64,000 nucleotides of DNA. Origin: Lepisosteus oculatus. Taxonomy: Eukaryota; Chordata; Actinopteri; Semionotiformes; Lepisosteidae. A program made the position numbers and the translations under genes. The stretch's first letter is position 1, and every line of letters starts with the position of its first letter. Positions 13,961 to 28,040 of the stretch are shown one piece after another. Where the stretch lies: the NCBI RefSeq assembly GCF_040954835.1, contig NC_090698.1, positions 47,316,284 through 47,380,283 on the forward strand, read 5' to 3'. The notes under the pieces are model-generated. The model did no database searches. It worked only from the letters and a program-made list of their open reading frames with translations, and had not been told where the DNA came from.

Positions 13961-15744
13961 TATGGATCAAAATGGAAAACAATATGTAAATCTATGTACA
14001 ATGTAATATGTACTGTAAATATGTAAAATTTAGTTTGCCAGTTATAACACAACAAAAACATGGCCAAATAAAATGAGGCTCAATACTTTCTACTGTACAC
14101 CCACCATATATATTCTAGAATAGATGAATATATGTCTCCTGCCACATTTAAAGGTCAATTTGCTATTCAAACACATTAAAATATAGAGAAAATATTAAAA
14201 TTAGTAATATAGACATCTGCCCCCTTTAAAAACATTTTATAATTGTGTAAAAACACAAGGTTAAATTCTGAAATATAACTGTATAACACTTCAGTGCTTC
14301 AAGAAAGAGATTTGAAAATGGAGACTTTTGCAGTTATTCGTAAGGTGTTTTTTTCTGGTTTGCTCATAGGTCAGAGTTTGTTCTTTGAAAATAGGCTGCA
14401 ATGGCAACAGTGAAGGTCTACCATAACAGCGTGTAAAACAAACATAGGATCTGAAGGAGCAATTCAGATCTACCCCAAAAAGGCTTAATAAAAAATAGCC
14501 CAAGGCTGTAGAAAAGGAATTTATAGCATCAGGGACATGAAGCTTCCTATCAAAGTGTCAGTGTATTGGGCTCAATTTTGTCACAGCTGATCCTTGCACT
14601 TATGAGTACAGGAATTCCCTCTTTGGCAGACAATTAAATTACAGTTAGTGTAGAAAATAATAAAAAAAAATATAAACAAAAATGCAGGGTGACCGTTCTT
14701 TGTTCTAGAAAGAAGCAGATGGAGTCATCTTTATCTATTAAATTGTGCTAAAAAGATGATTAATTCTTTGAGGCTGTTAATAAGATGAAATTAAGTGAGC
14801 AGAGCCATCATGCATTAACAAGCTCTCAAAACACTTGGAGAGTTATAAAGCTCTGTATTTGCTTAGAGCAATATAGACTGTGAGTGGAGCTTTCATATTG
14901 TTGTTTAACAAATAAAGGTCAAATGTTTGCCAATTTCTCTAAATTAAGCACTAATACACACATCCATTTCATTTTATTTATAGAAATTCCATTTAAAATA
15001 TGTTATAACAAGCAGCCTAATTAGAATGATAGGCCTTTGAAGAATTTCCTTGAAGGTAATGTGAATATGAATATACAGTATGTAAGAAAAATTTGAACAA
15101 CTGCATATTTTTGTTTCAGTATTTATTGAAAGACATAACAGAGATTAATGATATTGGATTGTTTCTCATGCATATTTTAGTTATAATAAGGTGAGAAGAA
15201 TTCAAAGTATATAGTACTAGAGACTATAAACTATAGATGTCCACAGGTGGTCTCACTGCTGTAGAGGATATGCAATCCTGAATTTTAATAACTCTATTAT
15301 GTATTTTGATAGTTTAATTTCCCTTTAAATTCAAATCTGTTCCCAGAAGTAATCATTGTGAGACTTTCTGAAGAATACAAATCTTAAGATGAATGATAAA
15401 CGGAATGAATTGCACTGCTACAGTATATTACAGTACTGAATTACAAATATACTGAAATATAATGGCACACTTTATTTTCCACGGTTTAAATCTGTCTGTA
15501 AAAGATGGCTTTTCTGTCATCTGTAAATTATTTATTCCATTGGGTTCTCCACTTTAGATTGATCATTCTAATCTTTCTCAGCTATGAATTGATGAGTTAC
15601 AACTATTTAAGGATGGGGTAAGGGTCAGATGTGAGAAAAGCTTTTGCTTTTTAAGCAAGTCCCAATTGTTCCATCCTTTCTGCCCTATATTTTAAACTTG
15701 TAAACTTGGTGTACTGCAAAATCCAATTATTGTATAATGGCATT
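13961..15744. other. No gene seen; candidate conserved non-coding stretch
   Basis: At 14,700-14,900 the sequence has several TAATTA/ATTA-type homeodomain words and none of the simple repeats common around it. The rest is AT-rich filler. Confidence 0.45.
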
Positions 15745-16052
15745 GCATGAAGCAGGAGCAGTGTGGTGGCACAGTGTTTAGCCTTGCTGCCTGGCAGCAC
15801 TGGGGCCCTGGGTTCAATTCTGGACCTGGGGTACTATCTGAGTTGAGTTTCTTCCATCTAGCTTTTTCCCAACTGTCCAAAAACGGACTGATGGGTTAAT
15901 TGGCTCCTGGGAAAATTTGCCCAGGTGTGGGGTGTGGGTTGTATCTTTGTGGGCCCTGTGATGGACTGCTGCCTTGTGACTGTTGATAGCTGGGATAGGC
16001 TTCCCTCTGACCCTGTATTGGATGAACTGGTTAGAAAATGGACGGATGAGTA
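15745..16052 (+). repeat. tRNA-headed fish SINE, near full length
   Basis: The copy starts with the polymerase III A-box region (tggtggcacagtgtttagc) and has the B box ggttcaattct at about 15810. It continues through the 'ggttaattggctcctggg' and 'gccctgtgatggactg' body and ends with 'ggttagaaaatggacggatg'. Plus orientation. Confidence 0.8.
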
Positions 16053-17959
16053 TTAGTAACAGGAGAGCTGTAGTGAGGATAGTAGTTGCTGCTGACGTGC
16101 CACTAGAGACCATTAAGTGTTCTATTGCTCATAGATAGGTTTACCTAAGATGCATTGTTTATCTAATTAGTTAATTGATGGTAAGCCACATTTCCCCGTA
16201 GGGATAAATGATAAATGAAGAAATCTGGGATATAAAGGGACTCATGATGGCAATTGGGGCTTTGTTATTTTGGAATAGGTCTTTGTTGGTTGTGTCCTAG
16301 AAAATGTTTACCATAAGGAGATTTGGTTAACAGTGTTTTTTAAGTCCATAGTGGATTTCATGAGCACAGGCCTCATGAACCACTTGTTAATAGGGACGCC
16401 TGGCATACCTTTAAAGATATAAATGGATTCACTCTCTCAAACTCCAGAAATGTATTTATATAAGTCACATAATTACTTTCAGTCACTAGTTTTCCATCAG
16501 TTAAACTAAAGCAATCACTAGAAGTTTATCAATTTAGTGCAATGAAGTGTTATGGGAAATTAAAGATGTGCTGTTGTTGATTAAGGTGGAACTTAGAAAA
16601 AGCTATTTATTGTAATGGCTTCTGCTCTTTTAAAGTTTATTTTTTCACACTTCACAATGAAGTATTCATTTAATTTATGAAAAATTAGATAATTTATCCA
16701 GCAGCAAATATCACAGACCTTAAAATATTGCTTTTTTAAAAACAAATTGCAGCCTAACACACACCTAATGCACTGCACAAATATCTTGACATTTTTGCAA
16801 ACATTGTGCTAATATGCTTAACGAATTTCTTAAAAGAGAAAATCCTGTTTTAACTCTTGGAATATTTTAATATGAAATTACTACTGCGATCCAGATTGTG
16901 AATTCATGCTGTGCCTATTGGATGTTCCATTCTCTTGAATGTCTTCCTATAAGCCTGAATGTCACATGAACATTCCAAAAATGTATTCTTATCTCATTCA
17001 GCAATTAACAACATCCATCCCCACAACTGAAAAGAAGGACAGTTGGCAAGTTTTGTAAGGTTTTTGAGGGTGCTCCGATGCGATATGCTTATTTGTTTAG
17101 CAGACAAGTAGCTTTGCAGAGTGCACTTAAGAGGAAGTGGATAATACTATCTTGACTGCAAAAGATTACCATAATAGACTTAGAGGAATGTGGCATGGCA
17201 GCTTATTCTGCCTTTATGGAATGTGTTGGGGAGAAAGCAAGTGACAAAATCATTGATGAGTGGTACAGCACAAGATATGCATTTAAATTTAGAAATCCCG
17301 TGATCACACTCCTGTCACTTTTTCGTAGAATTCTGTAGTTTAAGTTGACTGCTATGTCTATGTTATCAGAAATGAACTCCTCACCATAGATAGCATTCCA
17401 AACATATATTTCTAGTTATGTGTCCTTAGGGGAAAATCCTCTTGCATCTCATGCCTGGACCAACAGTTTTAGAATCACCTTAAATGGGATAAAGTCAGAG
17501 AAATAGGAGAAGTATTTTGTGCTTCATCCAAAAAAGTGAATGTTCTTCAAGGTGTTAGCTGTAATGAAGAGAGATATCCAGTGGTGTTGGAATGTTTGTC
17601 AACATGATAACTACATCATAATCTTGCTCACACTGTGGGTTAATTTTGATTTACTTATGTGTAGTAAGAATAAAAAACTTTACAATTTATTCCAAATCAA
17701 TCTTCAGTGCATAACTACCACAACATTGTACAATAAAATAGTCATTAATAGTTGAAATAATAAATGAAAATGATCAGATATAAAATAAACATGTGATTAA
17801 TTGTTACTATTTTATAATTAGGTTAATGATGCTACATTAATGGCCTCTGAATTTATTATAGGAAGAGCTGTTGAAAAAAATGGTCACAGTTACATCTGTG
17901 AGTTTGATAATAACTATTAGCATGATAATCAAATCCATAATACTTCAAACGCAAATTAA
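16053..17959. other. No gene seen
   Basis: AT-rich DNA without repeat or coding signals that I recognise. Confidence 0.55.
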
Positions 17960-18440
17960 TATTCAATTAGAATCAATTGCATTTATATAGCACTATTCAT
18001 CTGAAAGGCTTTTACCAACCCACTTCATCCAGCACCAAACTACCTGTGTGACATGCAGACATGCACCCTGCATCAGCAGCCCTATAGTGGAGAAATACAA
18101 AAGTTCTTCACTGACCAAATTAAAGGATATTTTTGGAAGGCAAGGATATTCAAGCTCCAAGTGGAATTCTACTAGAGCACCAAAGTTAAAAACAGCTCTT
18201 CTAAACTGTGCAATGGGATCTTTAATGACCTCAGTTCAATATTTCATCTGTAGAACAGCATCATCTAGAGAACAGTGTCCCTGGTCATCATACAGGGGCA
18301 CTGGCTCATGAATATGCATCCAGAAGGAAGTGTGACACCTGCTTTCAAACTTGGTTTTAAAGATCTGTTCCATTACTAACCAGACCCAGCCTTGCTCACC
18401 TTCTGAGGTCCAATACAGATCTGACAAAGCCAATCTTGAA
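17960..18440. repeat. Probable interspersed repeat, family unknown
   Basis: It opens with 'attgcatttatatagcacta' and 'atctgaaaggctttta', wording common at the start of fish dispersed repeats. GC content is higher than in the flanks. No second copy was found in the window, so the call rests on resemblance only. Confidence 0.35.
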
Positions 18441-18913
18441 CCTATTAACCTACAGTACTGTATTAATTTGCTTCTGTAATAGTGCTCTTTAACAAGTTAA
18501 CATTTTTCCATTGGAGTTAAGATCTTGGCTCCATGAATGGAACAAATAATTGACCCTTTTTAAATCTCAAGGTCTATCTAATGTATGTTACCTTCCAAAG
18601 TACTGGGGAACTAATCCAAATAATCTATGCTGATACTGTTATACAACTCTAAGATTTGGAGTTCTAATGGATGTTGGCAATAATGAGGCAAAATTATTTT
18701 AAAAAATAAATCTCAGGTGGTGTCTTGCATCTGTTGAGCTACTGTACATTACCATAAAAAACTTTTAGTAGTCAAAAACCATAAATTCAAACAAAGAACA
18801 ACAATAATTTATTCAAATTACATTAACAATATTTATAGTACTATCAGACGCCTTGATTTGTCATATGAATGAAGGAATATAAGAAAAGCTACAACAAAAG
18901 AAAAGTTACTAGT

Positions 18914-21195
18914 ATTTAGGGCTGGGCGATTTGGCCTAAAATTTATATCACGGTATATTTTATACAGTAATGATATATATCACAGTATGGAAGTTTTTCT
19001 CATACTTTCAATAGAAAATGTTTTAAAAGGAGTACAAGACTGGATAGTATGTTTTATTGTCTGGAGTTAACTATTAGGTTATAATTAACTGTTGGTTAGC
19101 TACTGCGTTGATCCTTTAGTATTTTTGAAACTTCACATTGAACTGAAGTAGAAGTTGAACATTTTAAGAACATTTTGATTTTGCAGAGCTTAAACATTAG
19201 AATACACTTATGAACATGTATTAAATAAGTAAATATGTAATACTTAAAATAAAAAACCTTATAAACGTAAGTACGTATGTAATGCTTCTTAAAACAAAAA
19301 AAACAACAGAGGCTCACTATTCTGTCAAAGATGGCGTTAAGAGCACCAGGTTGGACCCTATGCGGCGCTGAACGTGAGGAAGACTGGAACCGATAAGCAA
19401 CCAAATCCAAAAGGCAAAAATTGAAGAAAAACTAGAACTAGGTCGGGTATCCAAAGTCAGGTCGAGAGTAGAAGCGCATACCATAGGAAGCCAAAGAGTA
19501 CTTCTCAATAGTGAGCAGGGACTGAGTGGAGTGAGAAGGTATGAATAGGGAAGAGCATGAGGAATGACAATTGATTAATTGGTGCGTGGGCGTTGGTGGC
19601 GAGAGGTGCTCGTGATTATGTGGTTCGTAACACCTGTGCTACGGTCTTCTCCTGTTCGATCATTTCCTGGAAGAGCCCCATCTGGTAGGTGTTACAGTGA
19701 TGAGCTCTTCCTCTTCCATGTGTAAGAAAAGGCGCTAACCACCTTCTTACATAAAACAATTGCATGTTCTATGTGGGGATGTTTAAGACCTCTATCTGTA
19801 ACAAGGAAAAAGCCATCCCAAAGTAATTTTGTAAAAATTATTTGCATAATACCCTTTATAGCAATTATTTATATTTAAAGCTTTAAAACTTTCACATACG
19901 TTTTTTTTACATTAGATAAAATATTACTGACTTAAAATACAAAGATTCAAAATGTTTGAAATGTAAATAAAATGAAAAAAAAAACTCAGTTTGGTCGCAG
20001 ATTGTAGTGCAAACATTTTAACTCTTGGCCTACAGCTGAACAAAACAAAGCATTACCAAATTTGTGTTATGTGATGATTGATCATAATTCAAACTTACAG
20101 CACCAATGGCAAGGTGAAGCCTGTGGGCAAAACACTGAAGTCTTTTCCAGCCGTTTAGCTGCACTGCTTTGACAATGTTTGTACCATTGTCTGTGGTAAG
20201 ACCACTTGTTGTTCTTCTTTTAGGAATACCCATGACTCCGGCGCTTCCCTCAGGCCCTGGGCAATCATTTCTTCAGTAGAAAAGTTTGTAATACTGGCAA
20301 GTTCCTGCTCCACTTTCTCACGACATGTGCTGTACAACTTTGTGAATTTGCTTTGAGTGAAATATTTGCAGTTTGTTATTACTGTACATAGCGCGAATCC
20401 AGTGTTTTCACCACTGCCTTAAAGCCATCTCTCTCAACGGTTTGGACGGGCACCATGTCCTAACACAGGTACACAGTCATGGCGTGTGTAATGTCCTTCC
20501 ACCGCTGGCTTTTCCTGTCATAAGGACAATGACTAGTTAATAACTCAGGCAGCAATGTCTGCTTTTGTTTTCACACCAACACTAGAACTGCTTGATTCAG
20601 AGTGCATTCTTGTACTTTCCTTTTACTCGACTACATGTTTTGTCTTTAGGTGATAGAAGAGGTTGCTTGTATTACCGCCTCTGGTTAAAATCGTCACCCG
20701 ACATAACCCAACCAATGAAGCACCCTTCTTTTCAACAATTTTGTTGCGTGCTGCATCTCGCTGCCTTTCTCCAGTTCTCTTCTTATTTGTGTTTGCAGAC
20801 GGGCACACCGAACACGTGCATTTGTTTTCACGGTAAAGGGAAGAGGACTGCCCGCATGTTTTTATTGGCCGCAATGACCCCAAATGCGCCATAAACCGGA
20901 TGTCTGAACCACGGAAGATCAATAATTCTGAACCTATCAGATTTCCAAATTGGAGCAAGATGAACATTTTCAGAATTATATAATTAGAGCTAAAATACAG
21001 CAGAATTTTAAACAATGATGGGTCAATAGTCAAAATTTTCAAACCCCGTTTTGCGATGATGCGCTGCAATCTATGTAAACATTAAAATTAATTCTCTACT
21101 GGTATAAACGGTATAGCCAAATCGATATCGTGGCACATGTATCTACTGGTATACTGTCTATACTGGTTATACCGTTCACCTGCATCGTACTTCCC
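18914..21195 (-). mobile_element. hAT transposon remnant (ZBED/Charlie-like)
   Basis: The left end 'tagggctgggcgatttggcc' followed by 'tatatcacggtatatttta' is a typical hAT terminal repeat. Inward of the right end, 'gccaaatcgatatcgtg' is its inverted counterpart. Transposase is on the minus strand: the BED-finger end GGNTSNLFYHLKTKH (about 20,680-20,630), then EEMIAQGLREAP (20,270), then LTTDNGTNIVKAVQLNGW and CFAHRLHLAIG (20,190-20,100), the hAT DDE-region core. Stops and shifts separate these blocks, so it is not functional. Confidence 0.8.
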
Positions 21196-24100
21196 TTATA
21201 GATTTTTTTATTCTAAACCAAGAGAAGGTGTTAAGCTGCCAGTTGAACTTATTTGAGACCTGGAATTAACCTGGCCACTCTTTTCTGGGTGGATGTCATC
21301 GCAGTAAATGTTTTGTTGTAATACCATAATCAAAATCATGTATGATATTCCAAATGAGGATAATAGTGTTGTGCTAAATTTTAACATCACTTCTCTAGAT
21401 CTGAGTTATGCAATGACCCTCTCAGATACAATAATTATCTACTTTACTACTAAATCTTTACTACTCATTATAGAGAATTGCAACACTGGAAGGACTGAGG
21501 CTTCAACTGTTAAAAACTCATGTACAAATGATAAAAATGATGTCTCAGTTCATGCTCAAAGAACAAATCTAAATTTATCCCATCTTAAATTTATTTTGAA
21601 TATTGGTATAGGTTTTAATATGCACAGCATGTTAATTATTGTATAAAAGAAGAGGCATATTTTAGTTACAATATGTTTTAATTGTTCTGTGAAAAACAGA
21701 ACCATTGTTGACACCACCTGTTTCCCTGTTTCCAGCAGTGTTATGCTGTTTGTTGAGGAACATGAGTACTGTGGTTTGTTGATGGAGAAGAATAGGGTGT
21801 CAACAACTAAATTTTCCATATAGTTTTAATATAACAGTTGCACTTCTATAACAATGAGGTCATGTGGAGAAAGGTGGCTGGCAGATCTCAATGAATTTGT
21901 AAGAAACTCTCATGTAAAGCAGGCAGGATTGTGACTCTGCAGAAAGTATAAACATGAGTGCTCATTTGTTTTTCCTACAAAGAAAAACAGGATTACCTGA
22001 CATTTTGCGAGGTATATTTGTAAAAAAAATAAAATATAAGTAAAAAGCATTAATTCATTTGAGAACGTTTTTTGTTTATTTACTTGGAGGTATTTTTACA
22101 GGCTGCCTATATCATGACTAATTTTCCCAGGAATGTTGTTGAATGCCTTCTTCGTGAATTAGGAAACCTGGCATGCCAAGGACTTTCTGAAACTTCACAT
22201 TTTAATGCGTGCTTAAGCTCTCCCTATGCTCTTTAGTAAGACCCTGCTAACTTCCAAATTGCTTGAAAAACACGGGGGCAGTTGTTTACTTTGCATACTA
22301 AAAGAAAAATGTCATATACTAATATAAAGAGATAAATGAGGATGATTATAGGTGGAAATATTTTAAAAGAGTATACCTCGGAGGGTTTTCAGGTTATTTG
22401 GCACATACTACAGCAGATTAAATCATGAAAAATTCCTTCTCAACACCTTACTTAAGATACATTGTTTTATTTGCTTGACAGTCTCTTCATTGGTATCTTG
22501 TTTTCATGAGATTTAAGTCCAAAATACTATATTATGAATCAGAGTTTCCAGTCTTCTTATTTATACAGGTGCCTACAGATGGATAAGCAATAATGTAAGC
22601 ATTGTTCCATTGCTGGTGGGGATAATGATGTACACGGATTCTGTGAGGAAGAATAACTCCCATTGAACAAAGCTTTTCTTTGTTGAGATCCGATGCTGCA
22701 CAAACAGCAAATCCAGATTTGTTTTCTTTCTAATGAAATGAGACAGTAACAGGCTTCCCCCAAGCAGTTATTTTAATGAAGCAATATTACCCTAGCAGTA
22801 CATTTCAAGAGTGGGATTTCTTTGCAGAGGGGGAATGTAGACTCTTGGGTTCTCTGGGGTCATTTCCATTACTAGCACAATTACTTTGTGCACGAAAGGC
22901 ACATAGATCTCATAGAGAAATCTTCAATTCAGGCTTAGGAGCAATACATGCCCTGCATACTAAAAGACTTGTGTTCTGAGGATAACATCTGGTGACAAAC
23001 TATGTATACAGTATGTACATGTACTGTATATAATATATACACATTGCCAGTGCTGTGCAAGCCTTATACACAATCAGGAGTTAAAATACATGCATGGAGA
23101 AATCATTAACAATTTACTCAAAAACCCACATTAGTATTTTCTATTATACGACTACAGTATATAACTATTTATACTGTCGTAAATAATTTCTACAATCATA
23201 ACAACTTTGAGTGCTATTAATACAGCTACGTTTGGGTGAAAAGAAACTAAATTTATCAATTTTTATTAATTTTTAATTGACATTGATTGGAAGCTTCAAA
23301 AACATGAGCACTATAGCTCAAGTTAATCTATACATAAGCAGCCAAACTGAAGTGTTCTGTAGCTGATCCCTTTCGTAATCAAATTTAATCAACTGATTCT
23401 CAAGTGTTCCTCTTCGTAAATGTTATTTGTTCCTTTCTACACATCCATAAAGGCTACTTTTTGTATTACAAAATACAGAAAATCACCATAGAATTGTGCT
23501 TCCATAAAGACAAAGAAAAATCAATAAGTGAAATGAGTAAAACAATGCAAAATATCAAAGATGTTTGCACAGTAGTATATACTGTATATACATTACAGTA
23601 TATACTGTATGCATGTGTTTCTTTTGTTTGATAACAAGATCCTTCTCAGAGGCTCTCTCCCAGTCATTCCCACAGTGCTATAATGCTAGGGGCTAGTCAT
23701 ACTTTCTGTATTCTGGGAAAAAACGATATGTCAATAAAAGTCAGGAATTTCACTTTAGGGGAAGAAATGTATATGATTTCAATATAAAGCAGAGATTCGT
23801 GTTGTTTCCCCAGATCATAATCTTACAATGGAGATGAAATATTGCAGCAATGTGCTGACAGAAGATTGCTGCCAAATACAAGTAAGCCAGAGGAAGGACA
23901 GGCTGTTGAATGATTAACCCATACACAACTATAACTGCTATATCCTTTTCTCTTTACATTTTAGTCTTAGATACTGGGCCACGGATTTTAATCATTTCAA
24001 CAGATGGCTCTCAGTCATGCATATTTTACAGTACAATGGATATTGAAATAACAGATTGTTTTTAAAGATTTGTATCAGTGTGAAACATCACTATTTACAC

Positions 24101-26669
24101 GCAGTACGCCATTTTGCCATTTTTATTTTAAAAAACAAGACATTTTTCCTTATTCTTTGTTTCACAAGGATAATTTTTGCAGGATTAAGCAATTCGACTG
24201 CTCAAGGATCACAGTGTCCTGTTTCTCAATTCAACTTTGATCTTAATTACTTAATTATATTTAACTAGATTAAATAAATCAAAGAAATGGTTCTTCAAAG
24301 ATTTAATCAGTTTTAAATGAAGTTTTGTAAAAAAAATTAAATGCCGAGCTATAGACTCAAGTACTGTATGTCTTTCTTAATTTTGCTGTAATCTTTGTAA
24401 TGGAATAAAAAAAGAAAATGATGGCAAGGGAAATCCTGTTTCACTTTTTTTCATTTGACGTATGAAAAGCATGAAACAGCATGAAACTGTTTTAGCAGTT
24501 TGATGTATATTTGCATTACGTAGTTCCTATGTAGTTGCATAAGCAACACATACATTAATCATTCCTGTACTGTAAAAAGTGGATTTTCAGGAGCATATTC
24601 CTTCCTTACGCACATTTAGAGGTCACCACATATTTTTTTTCTTTGCATGAGTTGCTTTAACGCATGTTGCTGGTTTTCCATTAAAATCCTATTTGGTAAA
24701 TTAAGCATTCTAAATTAAAGAGTTTAGTTGATAATAATTCGAGCAGACAGGGAGTTTTTTTCTCTCTGTCTCTAAAAATAATTTACATACTGTATAGTTT
24801 GGGGAGGCGAATTCACATCCAAGGAAATCTGCTGTACCAGTCTTGTCAAATCAAATCAAAAACCTCGACCTTCCCGACAATTACAAATGTCCTTCCAGTG
24901 GGTGAATGTAACAAAAAATATAGCTGTGTATGATTTTTCTTATATTCAGTCCTTAATACAGTGCTCAGAAATAATCATGCACTTGTCTCACTTGTCTTTG
25001 CCATGTAATGCAAGACCTGGGTTTTTTCTTGGGAAATTTAAAGTTACCTTTGTAATTTGACAAACGATGAAGACTGCTTTTGGACAATATACACATTCAT
25101 CACATTCATATGCTTTAATAAAAAATGTTCTATCATGAGTACAGAAAATAAAATAAAAGTAAAACAATCGAGAGCACCAATCGCTGACTACAAATGCAGT
25201 TAAACCAGTTTAACTTCTGTATGCTCTTGATGTGGAGCTATTAATATAATGTCTACTGTGCATCCTTCAGATGAGCTTTAGGCCCTGTAGGTTTTCTTTG
25301 TTTCAATTGGTTAACCAGCTGTTTAAAGCTTCTTCACTTCCACATCTTTATTTTCTACATCACAATATTTATAGATGTTTTAGTATTAAGCTCTGGATAT
25401 TTTTCTAGGAGGTATTTTGAAAAGAAATTCAAATATGATATTGGCACATCTTCTGCTTGAAATTCCAGTTTTCCATGCGACTCTGATGTCATAAGATCTA
25501 ATGCAGTTACCATGTGTATGGATTCTGATGAGAGTCAGGTCCTACTGCAAACTGTCAGTAAATAAATCACAGTAATTGTATTTCTGATTAGGGTATCATA
25601 GCTGAGCCAGTTGAACCTGCAACTGTTTGACATTTTACAGTAAGGGGTGTCATGCTTATCATACAAGGGACATTATGAACTAATGCTTTTCATTTTGTTG
25701 CTTATCAAGTGGTACATGAAGCATTCCTTTTGTACCATCCTTGTAGTTTAAGGGAGTCTTGTAGTTTATTTTTTTCCTACCTGACATCACACACCTACAC
25801 AGTTGTCAAAAACAGAATTGATGGTAATGGGACTTCCAAACCTATTTCCTCATCTCCAATACTGTACTGAGGAAAAATATACAGATAAGCAGTTGATTTG
25901 TCAGGGAGCCCCTGTGTACCTTTCTTAATATCAAACATGAAGACCCATGTTGCAATTAGCTTTCCTGCATCCCTATTCATGAACAATATACAACTATTTG
26001 ATTTAAGCAAGAAATATAAAACATGGGGAGTGGTTCAGCGTGTGGGTTTCAAAGGAACAAGCAAGAGGCTAACTTCAAGCTGAAAATTAGGAAGAAAATA
26101 ACAAAAAATGCACCTATATAGCATTTCTCAGGCATGAGCAAGGACAAAGTTTTGAATTTCAGACAATATCCTTCCAGGATAATGTTGTGCATCTACAGAG
26201 AACTAGGAGGTGGGTAGATGGCCTGGTCTGTATTAAATTTCTATAAAGAAGAGGCAAGCGTCCTAATAACATTAATTATCTGGTAAAGTGCTTTAAAATG
26301 GTATCAACAATACTTGATGACACTGGGCTTCCTGTTTTCATCCTTTTTCATATGCACTCCTAAGAAAAGGCAAGATTAACGCAAAGGCAAAAGGCCTGAT
26401 TTTCTCTCTGGGCAAATAGCATAAGAATTGCTTAACTAATTTGCTTCAGAATGTGTGGCTTGCCCGCAACCAAATATCTGTGAAATGTTTGCTTAAAGCA
26501 TTTCTACATTTTGCTTATTCTGCAAATTCATGATTGCATGAGAAAATCATTCAACATTCAATAGATTTTTTAAAAAATACAGTATTAAAATAAATACCAT
26601 GATATTTTGGTAGAAGAAATGCAGAATATAATATAATACAGATAAAATTCACTGGCTATAGGTTTTGAG
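21196..26669. other. No gene seen
   Basis: 5.5 kb of AT-rich DNA. Several frames of 60-112 codons (for example 21,308-21,646) have no domain or splice context. Short tracts of repeated tacagtata/tactgtata words occur around 23,000-23,050 and 23,575-23,610. Confidence 0.55.
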
Positions 26670-28040
26670 GTTTTACAGGGCCATGAAAAATGATTCATAC
26701 CAATTTATTAAAAAAAGAACATTTTACATTTAACATTTTCAAAACATGAATGCTCAAAGTGAACTCTTATATGTGTCACGAATGTAGTCCCTCCTCCTTA
26801 AGGGCGCTTCGGCTCTTTCACTTTGGATTTAATTCTGTGCACCTGACCCCTGTTCCCAGCCAACCTTAAAAGCCAGGCGCTGATGTTCATCCGGGCTCTG
26901 CATCTGCTTTCCGTATCGTGCGAGTCCGGGACCTGGAAGCGCCTGGTCCGGTTCCGACCCGGTTCATGTTTTTAATTCCTTGTTGGATGGATCACCTGGT
27001 TATGGACTTATTCTTGTTTTTGGATTCCCTCTCTGGATTACTTTGGGATTGTTTGCCTAGGACACTCCTCCCCGTGCACCAGCGCACTTTGGACACACCC
27101 CCCTGATTTCATCCCCGTATTCCTGCATGACTTTTTCCAAGTGTTTCCTCACGATTCTGGATTGTGTCGTCCGCATAGGGTCCGGAAAGAACTGTTCGTT
27201 ACAATATGGTTATAAGACGTTCGATGACAGCAAAAATAAAACAAAAATAAACAATGCGGATGACAAAGGTATTCACTTCTTGAATGAATGCATGTGGAAG
27301 CAACTTTGGCAGGAATTACAGCTGTCTTTTTGAATGAGTCTCTACTAGCTTTACATATCCAGATAGTGCAATTTTAGCCCATTCTTCTTTGCTTACCTGC
27401 TACTGTAAGTCAGTATCAGGTTTGTTGGGGATCGCTGTTGGACAGCAGTTTTCAAGTCTTTCGTCCTGACAAAGATTTAGGTCAGAATTTTGACTGGGGC
27501 ACTCAAGGGCATTTACAGTACATTCTTATTCTTAACCAACTGCTGTGTAGCTTTGGCTTTGTGTTTGGGTCTTTGTCTTACAGTAGGGATGCTGTTGAGT
27601 GCATGAGCTGTGTTGGGTTTGCATAGATATAACACTATGATTTATACTAAAAAGTTCAATTATTTAAACTTAATTTTTATTATTTTTCCTTCCATTTGTA
27701 AGCCCAGCAACAAAAACAAGTTACACAGATTTCTGAAATATTGTTGTGTACATTTACTTATAGATAACTCCCATTTAATTCTCATGTGTGTACTTTTTCA
27801 CTAGAGATACAAATGATATCATTGATCACCATTCACCTCATACCATAAACTATTGATAAAAAGTTCAATTTTTGTCTCATCTGACAACAAAATCTTTTAC
27901 TATTTTAACCATATCTTGCCACTATTATGTCAGTTATTTTGTACACCTGAACTGATTTAAGTATTCCAAAACAAATGAGGTGAATGCTTATGTAACCTAA
28001 ATATTTTGCTATTTGAGTTTTATTTTCAATTTTCACTGAC
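26670..28040 (-). mobile_element. Tc1/mariner remnant, split by the solo LTR
   Basis: Left part 26670-26773 and right part 27204-28040 flank the solo LTR. The right part shows the familiar order of decayed fish Tc1/mariner elements: 'ggtattcacttcttgaatg', 'ggcaggaattacagctgtc', 'gcccattcttctttgc', 'ttgactggggcactcaaggg' and 'aaaaagttcaatttttgtct'. Transposase would be on the minus strand; no intact frame remains. Confidence 0.7.
26774..27203 (+). mobile_element. Solo LTR, Gypsy-like, 430 bp
   Basis: The element begins TGTCACGAATGTAG and ends GTTCGTTACA, with TG...CA termini. It is bordered by an exact 5-bp duplication ATATG at 26769-26773 and 27204-27208. It is GC-rich relative to the flanks and has TTAAAAG upstream of a C-rich stretch as a possible promoter. 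No internal gag/pol sequence is present, so this is the product of recombination between two LTRs. Gypsy assignment rests on the TGTCACG start, LTR length and 5-bp duplication. It is inserted inside a Tc1/mariner remnant. Confidence 0.85.

Noticed and set aside
20592..20894. 100-codon plus-strand frame
   Set aside because: It is antisense to the BED-finger part of the hAT transposase remnant.
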